DNA of 47,835 nt from positions 1 to 47,835 of the forward strand of contig WQUW01000004.1 in NCBI GenBank assembly GCA_009781915.1, written 5' to 3'. Below the pieces are notes generated by a model. That model made no database searches. It had not been told where the DNA came from and saw nothing but the letters and a program-made list of their open reading frames with translations. Below are positions 24,375 to 33,399 of the stretch, piece after piece. The position numbers and the translations under genes were made by a program. Source of the stretch: Treponema sp. (lineage in GTDB: Bacteria; Spirochaetota; Spirochaetia; Treponematales; Breznakiellaceae). The first letter of the stretch is position 1, and each line of letters begins with the position of its first letter.

Positions 24375-25886
24375 ATGGATGTTGAAATGTTAACCGGTGC
24401 GGCAGCTCTGGTTTTTAATCCCCATACATTGTTTATTATTGTTACAGGAGCGGCGGCAGGTATCGTTGTTGGCGCTATACCGGGCCTTACGTCAACCATG
24501 AGTATCGCCCTGCTTATCCCCTTTACCCACGGAATGTCAATTATCCCCGCCATCGGGATGCTGATAGGCGTTTTCTTCGGGGCCATGTACGGCGGCTCCA
24601 TAGCGGCGATTTTGATAAACACACCCGGAACCCCCGCCGCCGCCGCTACGGTTCTGGACGGCCACCCCATGACAAAAAAGGGAGAGGCTGGCAAGGCCCT
24701 TGCCATAGCCCTGTTCGCCTCGATTTGCGGCGGAATGACAGGCGCTCTGGCTATGACTTTTTTAAGCCCCTTTATCTCCAGATTTGCCCTAAGGTTCGGC
24801 CCCGCAGAGCTTTTTGCGCTGGCGGTGTTTGGCCTTTCGGTAATTATTTCTATTTCGGGCAAAAGCCTTCTAAAAGGGTTAATGGTAGGCTTCTTTGGCC
24901 TTCTTATCGCAACCGTTGGCATGGACAGGCTCTCTGGCTACTTGCGCTTTACACGGCACATGGGCTTGGTTGAAGGGATTCCTTTTATTCCGGGGCTTAT
25001 TGGCCTGTTTGCCATCACTGAAGTATTCAACGGCATTGAAAAAATATTTTCGGCGGAAAAGGTCAAGGCGAAAATATCAGGCGTTCTTCCCACGTGGCAG
25101 GACATTAAAAAAATCGGACGGGCAGTTTTTACCGGCAGCACCATTGGTTCGTTCATTGGCACAATTCCCGGCGTGGGCAGCGACATTGCGGCCTTTGTCT
25201 CCTATTCCGAGGCAAAGCGCACAAGCAAACACCCCGAAAAGTTCGGAACCGGAGCCCCCGAAGGCGTTGCCGCCGCCGAATCCGCAAACAGCTCCTGCGC
25301 CTGCGGCTCGATGATCCCCATGCTGTCTTTGGGCGTACCGGGCGATTCAAATACCGCAGTGTTGATGGGAGCGTTCATCATACACGGTTTCCAGCCGGGG
25401 CCGATGATGTATGTCCAGCACTTGGATATAGTTTACGCTGTCTTTATCGCAATGTTCCTGTCAAATATCGCCGTATTTTTGGCTGGAATGGCAGGCATCA
25501 AATTCTTTGCCAAAATCGTTTCCATCGAGCGCAAGCTGCTTCTTCCGGCGGTACTGGTGCTTTCGCTTGTAGGCTCTTTCGCCATAAACAGGAATATGTT
25601 TGATGTGTTCTTTGCCATTGGCATGGGCGGCGTTGGCTATCTTTTAACAAAATACGGATTTCCCCTAAGCCCCATACTGCTTGCCCTTATCCTTGGCCCC
25701 ATGAGCGAAGCCAACCTTCGCAGGTTCATGATGATTCATGACGGCGAGTTCTGGCTGATTTTTACAAGGCCCATCAGCCTGATCTTGATTTTACTAGCCG
25801 TGGCTTCTTTGGTTTCTTCGGTTATCAATCAGCGCAGGATCAACAGGCGTATCGAGGCGGAGGAAGCGGCGCTCTTAAAGCCATGA
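24375..25886 (+). CDS. tctA: Tripartite tricarboxylate transporter large permease
   Basis: 503 aa with about twelve membrane segments. The family motifs GAIPGLTSTMSIALLIPFT, YGGSIAAILINTPGTPAAAAT, GTIPGVGSDIAAFVSY and SLGVPGDSNTAVLMGA are all present. It carries out secondary, ion-driven uptake of the carboxylate delivered by TctC. AAGGAGAGGG precedes the ATG, 12 nt after tctB. It is the last gene of the operon. Confidence 0.95.
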   Translation: MDVEMLTGAAALVFNPHTLFIIVTGAAAGIVVGAIPGLTSTMSIALLIPFTHGMSIIPAIGMLIGVFFGAMYGGSIAAILINTPGTPAAAATVLDGHPMTKKGEAGKALAIALFASICGGMTGALAMTFLSPFISRFALRFGPAELFALAVFGLSVIISISGKSLLKGLMVGFFGLLIATVGMDRLSGYLRFTRHMGLVEGIPFIPGLIGLFAITEVFNGIEKIFSAEKVKAKISGVLPTWQDIKKIGRAVFTGSTIGSFIGTIPGVGSDIAAFVSYSEAKRTSKHPEKFGTGAPEGVAAAESANSSCACGSMIPMLSLGVPGDSNTAVLMGAFIIHGFQPGPMMYVQHLDIVYAVFIAMFLSNIAVFLAGMAGIKFFAKIVSIERKLLLPAVLVLSLVGSFAINRNMFDVFFAIGMGGVGYLLTKYGFPLSPILLALILGPMSEANLRRFMMIHDGEFWLIFTRPISLILILLAVASLVSSVINQRRINRRIEAEEAALLKP

Positions 25887-25913
25887 TTTGGGAATAATCA
25901 TTTCACCTTATCC

Positions 25914-25942
25914 TTGACAAAGTGTTCCCATAACTTGATAGT
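25914..25942 (+). promoter_or_regulatory. rpoN promoter with no leader
   Basis: TTGACA (25914-25919), 17-nt spacer, GATAGT (25937-25942), then 6 nt to the ATG at 25949. No ribosome site is present. The expected transcription start coincides with the start codon. Confidence 0.6.
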
Positions 25943-25948
25943 TCTAGT

Positions 25949-27364
25949 ATGAATCTTCAGCGCCCCTTTATGGCCCAGTCTCAGAAGTTTGTGATGAACC
26001 CGCAAGTTTATCAGTCAATTAAGCTGATGGAACTGCCCATAATTGATTTACGGGAAAGAATCGAAGAAGAGCTGGAACGAAACCCCGCGCTGGAGGTTTT
26101 GGAGGATAAATCCACGGTTTCCCTTGACGCCACAGCCGCCGGACAGCGGGAGGAGTACGACTACCTTGAAGCCGGCGCGGATTCGGGGTTTTCCGACTTG
26201 GGCTTTATCTCTAGCGGCGGGCAGGCTGCCGCCGAGGAGCAGCGCCGCTTTATTGAAGGAGCGCTGTTTCACCCGGAAACGCTTCAGGAGCATCTGCTTT
26301 GGCAGTTGCGGCTTGAGCCTGTGGACGAAGATATGCGGCGGCTGTGCGAACTCCTTATCCAGAACCTTGACCAAGACGGGTTTCACGAGGAGCCCGTGGA
26401 CATTCTTTTGAAAAACGAAGACCCCGAAAAAACAAAAGCCGCCGTAAAGCTGGTTCAGGGACTCGATCCTGCCGGAACCTGCACCGCCGGTTACCGTGAG
26501 TCCCTTCTGGTACAGGTTGGCTTGCTTCAGGACGCTCCCAAGGGCATTGTTCAAGCCCTTTCCCACCTGGAACTGCTGGAACGGGGCAAGATTGCCGAGG
26601 CCGCAAAGCAGATGGACTGCACCGAAAAAGAGGCCGCCCATATATTTGAAAAAATCAAAGAACTTTCCCCGTTTCCGGGCAGGCGTTTTGGCTCCGGCGA
26701 AACCCGCTATGTCATAGCCGACATACGGGTTGCCAAAAAGGAAGGAGAATTTGTTATCATTCTGAATGAAGAAGAAATTCCGATTTTGGGGATAAACCCT
26801 TTTTTCATGAAAGTCGCTGGCGAGGCCGGGGACTGCGGGCCAAACGACCCGCAGACCGCAGGCAAAAAGAAAGAGGACAAACCTGTCAAAGATTTTGCCA
26901 GAGAAAATATCAAGGAAGCCAGATGGTTTATCAACGCCATTAACCAAAGGAACCACACCCTGCTAAGAGTGTGCCGGGCGCTGGTGGAATTTCAGCGGCC
27001 CTTTTTCGTGAAGGGGCCAAAGTTCCTTGCCCCGCTTGCCCTTAAAGACATAGCCAGAGAACTTGGCCTTCACCAAGCCACCGTGTCCCGAATCGCCAAC
27101 GGCAAGTACGTGCAAACCGAATGGGGCATCTTCGAGCTTCGCCATTTTTTCACCAACTCCATCACCGGAACCGGCTCTGGCGGCTCCAAGTACTCCAAGG
27201 AAGGCGTCAAGGAGGTTATTAAAGAAATTATAGGCTGTGAACATTCGCGCCTTTCGGATCAGGAGATTGTGGGGCTACTGGCAAAACAGGGTATTGCCTT
27301 GGCACGGCGGACAGTGGCAAAATATCGAAAGGAGCTGGACGTAAAGCCCTCTTTTGACCGATAA
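25949..27364 (+). CDS. rpoN: RNA polymerase sigma-54 factor
   Basis: 471 aa. Region I at the N-terminus (QRPFMAQSQKFVMNPQVYQSI) binds the enhancer ATPases. An acidic region follows, then the core-binding part. The DNA-binding HTH contains LGLHQATVSRIANGKYV, and the RpoN box ARRTVAKYRKEL (452-463) reads the -24 element; it differs from the usual ARRTVAKYREQL-type sequence only near its end. It directs transcription from -24/-12 promoters activated by bEBPs. hpf follows 18 nt downstream, a widespread rpoN-hpf pairing. The start is supported by region I; translation may be leaderless. Confidence 0.97.
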   Translation: MNLQRPFMAQSQKFVMNPQVYQSIKLMELPIIDLRERIEEELERNPALEVLEDKSTVSLDATAAGQREEYDYLEAGADSGFSDLGFISSGGQAAAEEQRRFIEGALFHPETLQEHLLWQLRLEPVDEDMRRLCELLIQNLDQDGFHEEPVDILLKNEDPEKTKAAVKLVQGLDPAGTCTAGYRESLLVQVGLLQDAPKGIVQALSHLELLERGKIAEAAKQMDCTEKEAAHIFEKIKELSPFPGRRFGSGETRYVIADIRVAKKEGEFVIILNEEEIPILGINPFFMKVAGEAGDCGPNDPQTAGKKKEDKPVKDFARENIKEARWFINAINQRNHTLLRVCRALVEFQRPFFVKGPKFLAPLALKDIARELGLHQATVSRIANGKYVQTEWGIFELRHFFTNSITGTGSGGSKYSKEGVKEVIKEIIGCEHSRLSDQEIVGLLAKQGIALARRTVAKYRKELDVKPSFDR

Positions 27365-27382
27365 TTAATAAGCGGAGGTTTT

Positions 27383-27676
27383 ATGAATGTTGAAATAAAA
27401 CTTGTACATCTTCCACGGTCTACCACCGATGCCAGAGAGTACATTGAGAAAAAGATTGCCCGTCTTCGCAATGCGGAGAACATGATCGTTGATCTCTTGT
27501 TCACCATAACCAAAGGAAAGAACTTTTCGGCGGAAGCAAGGGTGAACTTTCGCTGGGGGCTTTCGATTCACGTGAAGGAAGAAGATTTTGAACTTGCCCC
27601 GGCCATAGACAAACTGATGGACAAGCTTGACGCCAAGATAATCAAAGAGAAAGAAAAAGTCAAAGAAAAGAGATAG
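27383..27676 (+). CDS. hpf: Ribosome hibernation promoting factor (short form)
   Basis: 97 aa. It matches the HPF/YfiA fold: MNVEIKLVHLPRSTTDAREYIEKK, LLFTITKGKNFSAEARVNF and a basic C-terminal helix (KIIKEKEKVKEKR). It binds the 30S decoding region to inactivate ribosomes in slow growth. GGAGG precedes the ATG. The long-form C-terminal dimerisation domain is absent. It is co-transcribed with rpoN. Confidence 0.92.
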   Translation: MNVEIKLVHLPRSTTDAREYIEKKIARLRNAENMIVDLLFTITKGKNFSAEARVNFRWGLSIHVKEEDFELAPAIDKLMDKLDAKIIKEKEKVKEKR

Positions 27677-27685
27677 AAGGCATCG

Positions 27686-28801
27686 TTGAAGAGGCAAGGC
27701 GTCAAAAAACCGCATACGGTTTCTGCCAAGACTACAGGAAGAAAAGCGGCGGGTAAAAGAAAAAAGCCCAGAAGGTTGACCCTTCAGGATAAGTTGCGGG
27801 CGCTCCTTGTGGCGGCGGTTGTGGTGCTGGTTGCGGCGCTTTTTTCTGCGGCAATGCACGTTCAGGCTGCAAGGGCCCGGCTACTAAGCCCGCAGGCTGT
27901 GGCCCATGTTACGCAGGCGGCAGAGGAAGCGGCGGCAACTTCGGCAGCGCAGACGGCAGCCACAGCGCCGCAGGCGGCGATTGCTCCCACGCAACAAGCT
28001 GTGCCTCCCTCCCCGCCACCACTCCCCCCGCCACCTCCGCCGACCCCGCCGCCGCTTCCGGCTCTTCCGTCAGCATACATTCCCGCTATCCGGGAACAGC
28101 CGCCACAGCCGGAGCCGGGAAGCCGTGGCGCTTTGGTTTTTGTCATTGACGATGCCGGGCATAACCTGCGCGATCTCCAGCCCTTCCTGAATTTCCCCGG
28201 CCCCCTGACCATAGCGGTACTGCCGGGACTGCCATATTCCGCCGAGGCCGCCCGCCTAGTACGAGCCGCAGGCAAGGAGCTTCTTCTGCACCAGCCGATG
28301 GAGTCCGTTGGCGGGACTGATCCCGGCCCCGGCGCGATTATGGCGGGCATGGGCGGGGACGAAATCCGGAGCATAATCAACCGGAACCTTGACGAGGTAT
28401 GGCCTGTAGCGGGCATGAACAACCACGAAGGTTCCCGGATAACTGCGGACGAACAGGCTATGCAGGCCATTCTTGCCGTAAGCCGGGAACGGGGAATACT
28501 GTTTCTTGATTCCAGAACCACCGCCGAAACAGCCGCGCCACGGGTGGCCCGCCAGCTTGGCATAACCATTGGCGAGCGGGATATTTTTGTGGATAATGTT
28601 CAGGATAGGGAGTCGATGCTGTACTTTATCAACAGGGGGCTTTTAAGGGCAGAGCAAAGTGGTTTTGCGGTCATGCTTGGACACGTGTGGTCGCCGGAGC
28701 TGGCCCCCCTTCTTATGGAACTGTACGCGGACTTAACAGCGCGGGGATACACTTTTTCTTCCGTGGCGGACATAATAGCCTTGAAGAACCAAAGAAACTA
28801 A
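27686..28801 (+). CDS. Divergent polysaccharide deacetylase (YibQ-like), membrane-anchored
   Basis: 371 aa from TTG 27686, with AGAAGG upstream. The basic N-terminus (KRKKPRRLTL) precedes one membrane helix (residues about 35-55). Then comes a long Ala/Pro linker (PPSPPPLPPPPPPTPPP-like, about 75-140) and the catalytic domain (150-371). Motifs are ALVFVIDDAGHNL, ELLLHQPMESVGG, NNHEGSRIT and ILFLDSRTT, as in divergent polysaccharide deacetylases (PF04748). The domain would face the periplasm and may trim envelope glycans. The long poly-proline linker could span the peptidoglycan. The substrate is unknown. Confidence 0.85.
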   Translation: MKRQGVKKPHTVSAKTTGRKAAGKRKKPRRLTLQDKLRALLVAAVVVLVAALFSAAMHVQAARARLLSPQAVAHVTQAAEEAAATSAAQTAATAPQAAIAPTQQAVPPSPPPLPPPPPPTPPPLPALPSAYIPAIREQPPQPEPGSRGALVFVIDDAGHNLRDLQPFLNFPGPLTIAVLPGLPYSAEAARLVRAAGKELLLHQPMESVGGTDPGPGAIMAGMGGDEIRSIINRNLDEVWPVAGMNNHEGSRITADEQAMQAILAVSRERGILFLDSRTTAETAAPRVARQLGITIGERDIFVDNVQDRESMLYFINRGLLRAEQSGFAVMLGHVWSPELAPLLMELYADLTARGYTFSSVADIIALKNQRN

Positions 28802-28804
28802 CCT

Positions 28805-29866
28805 ATGAATGTGCTAGGTATCGAAACATCCTGCGATGAGTGCGCCGCCGCAGTGGTCAAAGACGGGAAAACAATTCTTTCTAACGTGGTTGCCACCCAG
28901 ATACCCTTTCACGCCGCGTACAACGGCGTTGTTCCGGAGATAGCCTCAAGGATGCACACGGAATGGATAAACGGGGTGGTGCAGGAGGCGCTGGACAGGG
29001 CTTCTTTGAAGCCTGCGGATATTGACGCCGTTGCCGCCGCCGCTCATCCGGGGCTTTTGGGTTCCCTTCTTGTCGGCGTAAGTTTCGCCAAAGCCTTTGC
29101 CTGGGCCAGAGACATACCCTTTATCGCCGTGGATCATATGCTGGCCCACCTCTACGCTCCCCGGCTTGCATACGATGACCGCCCCGCGCATGGCGCTGAC
29201 TACCCCTTTTTGGGGCTTCTTGTGTCCGGCGGGCATACCATCATCTGCCGGGCCGGCAATTTTGACGACATAACGGTGCTGGGGGCCACCATTGACGATG
29301 CGGTTGGGGAAGCCTTTGACAAGGTTTCCAAGCATTACGGTTTTGGCTATCCCGGAGGGGCCGTCATTGACAAGCTGGCGAAAACCGGGAACATGGACGC
29401 TTTCAGGTTTCCCATGCCCAGCCTGCACAAAGGCGAACACCGCTGTGATGTCTCGTACTCCGGGTTGAAAACTGCCGTGGTAAACCAGCTTGACCTGTTC
29501 CGCACCGGCCCAAAGCCCGCAAACGGAGACAAGCCCGCAGATATTGCCGCTTCTTTCCAAAAAACCGCGGTAGAGATTCTTCTTAGAAGCCTTTTCCGTG
29601 CCGTGGAAGACTCAAAGCTTGATACAATCGTGGCGGGCGGGGGCGTAGCCGCAAACTCGTACCTAAGGGCAAGGCTTGCGGAGCGGCAGGACATTCGCTG
29701 CATCTTCCCCCCCCTCGAACTCTGCGGCGACAACGGCGCTATGATTGCGGGGCTCGCCTACCAGCGCCTTGCCCGTGGCGAAACATCCCCGCTTACGGCT
29801 ACCGCCAGCGCCAGAGTCAAGTCGTTCAAGCGGACATATCCAGCGCCTGCCCCGAAGCTCGGTTAG
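28805..29866 (+). CDS. tsaD: tRNA N6-adenosine threonylcarbamoyltransferase
   Basis: 353 aa. Adds the threonylcarbamoyl group to A37 of ANN-decoding tRNAs, with TsaB/TsaE. The ASKHA fold is shown by VLGIETSCDECAAAVV, the metal-binding HMLAH (H111, H115), LLVSGGHTIICR, DAVGEAFDKVSKHYGFGYPGG and VAGGGVAANSYLR. An essential gene in most bacteria. It begins 4 nt after the deacetylase stop, with only a weak ribosome site, so it is translated in the same operon. Confidence 0.97.
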   Translation: MNVLGIETSCDECAAAVVKDGKTILSNVVATQIPFHAAYNGVVPEIASRMHTEWINGVVQEALDRASLKPADIDAVAAAAHPGLLGSLLVGVSFAKAFAWARDIPFIAVDHMLAHLYAPRLAYDDRPAHGADYPFLGLLVSGGHTIICRAGNFDDITVLGATIDDAVGEAFDKVSKHYGFGYPGGAVIDKLAKTGNMDAFRFPMPSLHKGEHRCDVSYSGLKTAVVNQLDLFRTGPKPANGDKPADIAASFQKTAVEILLRSLFRAVEDSKLDTIVAGGGVAANSYLRARLAERQDIRCIFPPLELCGDNGAMIAGLAYQRLARGETSPLTATASARVKSFKRTYPAPAPKLG

Positions 29867-29893
29867 CCCCGGATCAGGCCGGATTTCCCCGCC

Positions 29894-30085
29894 CTATACT
29901 TTTTTGGTAATATAGTCGCTCTTGAGGCAGCGGGCGCAGAGTTTAACGCTAACGGCAGTCCCCCCGAGTTCGGTCTTTACCTTAACCAAGTTCGGCCTCC
30001 AAGTCCGGCGGGTGCGATTCTTCGCATGGCTGACCTTGTTACCCGTGACAGTGTGTTTTCCGCAAATTTCGCAGGTCCGTGACAT
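29894..30085 (-). CDS. rpmB: 50S ribosomal protein L28 (zinc form)
   Basis: 63 aa. [28 protein letters not shown] and [13 protein letters not shown] are the L28 pattern. The paired CEIC and CARC motifs make it the zinc-binding C+ form. AAGGA precedes the ATG. It is convergent with tsaD and has a good promoter at 30117-30145. It is a stand-alone ribosomal gene. Confidence 0.97.
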   Translation of the reverse strand: MSRTCEICGKHTVTGNKVSHAKNRTRRTWRPNLVKVKTELGGTAVSVKLCARCLKSDYITKKV

Positions 30086-30116
30086 ATCGATCCTTCCTTC
30101 TACAAATCAAGCTGAA

Positions 30117-30145
30117 TTTATATCAAAAAACGGGGGAAGTGTAAA
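30117..30145 (-). promoter_or_regulatory. rpmB promoter
   Basis: Minus-strand TTTACA (30145-30140), 17-nt spacer, TATAAA (30122-30117). The start codon lies 31 nt downstream. Confidence 0.7.
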
Positions 30146-30163
30146 GGGCCCCGCCCCCGCCCC

Positions 30164-30353
30164 CGCTCCCGCCCCCACAGCCAGGCACTCACGCGGTATT
30201 CCCCACAGGGGGAAGATATACGGTTAAGAAGCCGCCCAGGGAACCCGCTACGGAGCCTAAGGTCTCCTACGCTAAAAAGTCTGGGCCATTGTCTTCTTAA
30301 CCGTATATCCTCCCCCTGTGGGCACTAGGCTAGAGGCTGTGGCGGCGGGAGCG
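30164..30353. repeat. Dispersed structured repeat, copy 2
   Basis: Outer inverted repeat CGCTCCCGCCCCCACAGCC (30164-30182) with a near-perfect complement at 30335-30353. The inner 30-bp stem (30201-30230 with about 30293-30322) contains the shared GATATACGGTTAAGAA. The central part GAACCCGCTACGGAGCC.AAGGTCTCCT matches copy 3 closely. The outer arms differ in sequence from copies 1 and 3 but keep pairing, so structure rather than sequence appears to be kept. Confidence 0.85.
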
Positions 30354-30719
30354 GCATTGTTGGGGGGGAAGAGGGGTTTACGTGCGGCACTGTTTGACGG
30401 CATTTGCTGGAGGCGTTTGCCGCAAACTGCGCAAAAACTACTTATCACCTCAAATTTGATGCGGTAGACTGCATCGTTTTCAATTGGTTTCAACGTATTG
30501 CTAACGATTTTTGCCAAAAAATGATTAAAAAATTGAGTTTTTGCACAGTCTGTGCCGGAGAAGGCCTCGCGCCGAGGTTACTGTCAAAATGTATAGGTTT
30601 TGACAGTTGCCTGATGTGTGCATTTACGGGCCTAACCGAGGTTCGGAACGGACTCAGTGTGCATTTGCGGGCGTATGCCCGTAATAAATATTTTTAGGAA
30701 GAAATGTACGGAGGTAAGT
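30354..30719 (+). other. Leader region of the flavin operon, no credible gene
   Basis: 366 bp between repeat copy 2 and the FAD reductase gene. It holds a 10-bp palindrome over a TTGACA (30580-30607), two direct repeats of about 16 bp (GTGTGCATTTACGGGC near 30617 and GTGTGCATTTGCGGGC near 30657) and a small CGGGC-GTAT-GCCCG hairpin (30667-30680) before the GGAGG. ORFs that cross it have no recognisable family and no ribosome site. Confidence 0.55.
30580..30628 (+). promoter_or_regulatory. Candidate flavin-operon promoter with operator palindrome
   Basis: ACTGTCAAAA (30580-30589) and TTTTGACAGT (30598-30607) are exact complements around an 8-nt centre. The right arm contains a -35 TTGACA (30600-30605), followed 17 nt later by a weak -10, TTTACG (30623-30628). 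A protein bound to the palindrome would cover the -35 box. Confidence 0.45.
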
Positions 30720-32885
30720 ATGACAAGAGTTTTTTGGGTATTTTTGGTGGTTTTCGCAAGCTCATTATTCATGGCCTGCGAAAATACGGTTATCAGGTAT
30801 CGTGATGTAACCGTAGAGGTAGACCGCAACGACTGGCTTGGCAGTTCTCCCGGCATCACCGACGCTATGGTGGCTCCCGGCAGAGTATATACCACGCAAG
30901 TTGTGGTTATCGGAGCCGGAGCGTCAGGGCTTGCCGCAGCGCGCGCCGCAGCCGAGGAACTTGACACCCCGGGGGCGGTAATCGTTATCGAACGGGAAAT
31001 CAGCCTGCATAGCCGCGGTATCGTCTTTGGCGCGATAAATTCAAACTGGACACGCCAGCTTTGTGATTTAAGCAACATCAGGATAACATGGACTGAGGAT
31101 GAAAAACTTGATGTAGCCACGGTAATGTGGCAGCAATCAGGGCACCGCGCGAGTTTGGGCCAATGGACAAGGTGGGCATTTGAATCCGGCGCCGCTTTTG
31201 ACTGGTTCGAGAACGCTTTTTATATGCCCGGTTCGCCATGGCAAACTGGCATTGGCGGCGCTGCCGGAACACCTGGCGCAATTGGTCCGGCGTTATTCGC
31301 GTTTCCCACTATGGGGCCCCAGAAAGGATACACCGCGCCTGTAGCTCAGCCGGGAGCCGCAAATTACCCGTGGTTTTCAACGTCCGGCAATAATCGCAGG
31401 GGCTTTTACCTCCAGTTTGTCTGGCCGGGGAATAACCGGCATCCCGTTGTACCCAGCGCCCCCGCCACAATACAGGGAGTTCCCCACTTTCTGGTCGGGC
31501 ATAACTTCCAGGTGCCGAATCCGGCCTTCGGCGATGCGTTTGGCATGAGCGGCAACTGGACAGTCGCGTTACGGTCGCAGCAATGGGCCGCTGAACAGGC
31601 AGGTGCCGAGTTCCGCTTTCTTCACGACGCGCTACAGCTCATTGTTGATGAAGACGGCGCGGTCGTCGGGGTATATGTCGAAGACATAGTAACCGGGCAG
31701 ATCATCAGAGTAAACGCAACAAGAGGCGTCATTCTTGCGACAGGCTGTTACAGTCAAAACCCGGACATGGTACGGGTTCTTAATCCCGAATTTACCACGG
31801 CTACAGGAACCCTCGTAACCGGGCCCGCCCGGAATGACGGTTCGGGCCACAGGATGGCTATATGGGCCGGCGCCAAGATGGAACCGGGGCCCCACGCGCA
31901 CATGAGCCACTCGCAAGGCGGCGTAGGAGGCCAGTTTGTCGCCACTTTGATGGTCAACGAGCATGGCAACCGCTTTATGAACGAAAACGCCTCTCCCCAG
32001 TTTATAACCAATCAGGTGATCCGCCAGCCCATGCGGAACCGCATCCATTTCGCGGACAACAGGTTTGCTGAGATGCTTCCGTACACGTGGTCTCCTTTCC
32101 ACGGAGCCTCGGACATCTACAACCTCGCCTTTTTCGAGATGGTAGCTCCCGCTGGCCCTCAGCCCACCCTTGAAGCGCTGGTCTTCGCAACATACCAGCC
32201 TGCGGCTAATCGTACTGAAGCTCAAGCTGTGGGGATTCGCGCTGCCGCTTTAAGCTCGATTCTTAGGTATAACGGACTGGCCGGGTACAGGCTGGTTAGC
32301 CAAACGCCTGTTACATCTACAGTAGCGATAACGGTAGGAGTGGGGCCGGGAGCGGTAACAACCGAACACCAGGTGCCGGGTTACGACAGGGAGTGGGTTC
32401 ATATTACAGATCCCTCTTACGCGAACCACAACCCTGCTTGGTCGCAGCTCGATCTTGATTTCGGCAAGAGAACCCGCATGTGGGCGCTTGTCGAGGCTCC
32501 CTTCTTCTTTGGAAGGTCCGCAAACGCCACAGGGATGGTAAAGGGAGGAATCATGGTTAATGATAACTTCCGGGTGCTTAGAGCGGATCCGTGGACTGGC
32601 ACGGCAGCGGGCGGAGCCGGGTGGACTACTCCCGGACATCCAATTCCCGGCCTGTGGGCGGTTGGCAATGTGGCAGGCGGACGCTTCGCCGGGCACTATG
32701 TATTAAACGCCGCCGCGACTTCCCACGGTACTGCTGTTACTTTCGGCAGGCACGCAGGCACATACGCTTCTGGCGGTGATTTGGCTCAGCTCAGAACAGT
32801 TTCCGGCGGACAGTCTCCGGCGGCGCTGCCATTTGCGAGACCGGTATTTAGCATTCCCGCTGACGTTATGGATCCTTGGAATTAA
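30720..32885 (+). CDS. Lipoprotein FAD-dependent reductase (fumarate reductase/flavocytochrome c type)
   Basis: 721 aa from the ATG after GGAGG. The lipoprotein signal ends in LFMAC (Cys20), so this flavoenzyme is exported and lipid-anchored. The Rossmann FAD motif is VVVIGAGASGLAAARA (about 62-77). GGVGGQFVATLMVNEHGNRF and the C-terminal GLWAVGNVAGG...VLNAAATSHGTAVTFGRHAG are FAD_binding_2 family motifs shared with fumarate reductase and urocanate or methacrylate reductases. It has no FMN_bind domain or heme motif of its own; instead three FMN_bind lipoproteins follow in the operon and likely deliver electrons. It is expected to reduce an organic electron acceptor outside the inner membrane. 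The acceptor is unknown. Confidence 0.88.
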   Translation: MTRVFWVFLVVFASSLFMACENTVIRYRDVTVEVDRNDWLGSSPGITDAMVAPGRVYTTQVVVIGAGASGLAAARAAAEELDTPGAVIVIEREISLHSRGIVFGAINSNWTRQLCDLSNIRITWTEDEKLDVATVMWQQSGHRASLGQWTRWAFESGAAFDWFENAFYMPGSPWQTGIGGAAGTPGAIGPALFAFPTMGPQKGYTAPVAQPGAANYPWFSTSGNNRRGFYLQFVWPGNNRHPVVPSAPATIQGVPHFLVGHNFQVPNPAFGDAFGMSGNWTVALRSQQWAAEQAGAEFRFLHDALQLIVDEDGAVVGVYVEDIVTGQIIRVNATRGVILATGCYSQNPDMVRVLNPEFTTATGTLVTGPARNDGSGHRMAIWAGAKMEPGPHAHMSHSQGGVGGQFVATLMVNEHGNRFMNENASPQFITNQVIRQPMRNRIHFADNRFAEMLPYTWSPFHGASDIYNLAFFEMVAPAGPQPTLEALVFATYQPAANRTEAQAVGIRAAALSSILRYNGLAGYRLVSQTPVTSTVAITVGVGPGAVTTEHQVPGYDREWVHITDPSYANHNPAWSQLDLDFGKRTRMWALVEAPFFFGRSANATGMVKGGIMVNDNFRVLRADPWTGTAAGGAGWTTPGHPIPGLWAVGNVAGGRFAGHYVLNAAATSHGTAVTFGRHAGTYASGGDLAQLRTVSGGQSPAALPFARPVFSIPADVMDPWN

Positions 32886-32909
32886 TAACAACTGATTACT
32901 GGTTCTAAC

Positions 32910-32943
32910 AACAAGGCTGTCCGGGCAACCGGGCCGCCTTGTT
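32910..32943 (+). other. Intercistronic hairpin after the reductase gene
   Basis: AACAAGGC..CCGG pairs with CCGG..GCCTTGTT around a short loop, with two internal mismatches, followed by AAAAATG rather than T residues. Probably an RNA processing or stability element between the reductase and the first FMN_bind gene. Confidence 0.55.
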
Positions 32944-32964
32944 AAAAATGTTGAAGGAGAAACT

Positions 32965-33384
32965 ATGCGTACTTTTATTAAAAGCGTTTTCGTGTGCTGC
33001 GCCTTCGCGCTGCTTGCGGGGCTAACCAGTTGCGATAATGGCGCTGACGGCGGAACCGGGACAGGGGCATGGAGCGCAGGATTCAGGCAAAATGAAGAAG
33101 CCATAGGTTCGGCTGTTGGCTATCACCCCCCAGGCCAGGTGTCCGTAACAATGAGGCTGGACAATGGATTCATTCGCATTGTGGACATCGATGTGCAACA
33201 TGAAACTTTACAAATTGTCGGGGTAAATCAAAGGCCAAATAGCATCAGAAATGTTATTGAACAGAGAAATAGTTTTGATGGCATTCGTACAGTAGATGTG
33301 CATGGAGCATCCGGGGCGACCGTTACTTTTAACGCCATCCTTAATGCCGGCAGAGAAGCTCTTGAAAGCCTTAGGGATGATTAA
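32965..33384 (+). CDS. FMN_bind lipoprotein 1
   Basis: 139 aa. Lipobox GLTSC (Cys23). Residues about 35-139 resemble an FMN_bind domain: SAVGYHPPGQVSVTMRLDNGFI then the modification site HGASGATVT (113-121). The acceptor would be T119. The usual motif is D-x-x-[ST]-G-A-T; here His113 takes the place of Asp, so covalent FMN attachment by ApbE may be weaker or absent. AAGGAG precedes the ATG. It is the first of three tandem paralogues. No apbE gene is in the window. Likely role: electron carrier to the adjoining FAD reductase. Confidence 0.78.
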   Translation: MRTFIKSVFVCCAFALLAGLTSCDNGADGGTGTGAWSAGFRQNEEAIGSAVGYHPPGQVSVTMRLDNGFIRIVDIDVQHETLQIVGVNQRPNSIRNVIEQRNSFDGIRTVDVHGASGATVTFNAILNAGREALESLRDD

Positions 33385-33399
33385 GGGCAGGAGGTAATG

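Noticed and set aside
30404-30697. Possible 97-aa protein before the flavin reductase gene
   Set aside because: No ribosome site, no recognisable domain, and it crosses the promoter, palindrome and direct repeats of the next gene.
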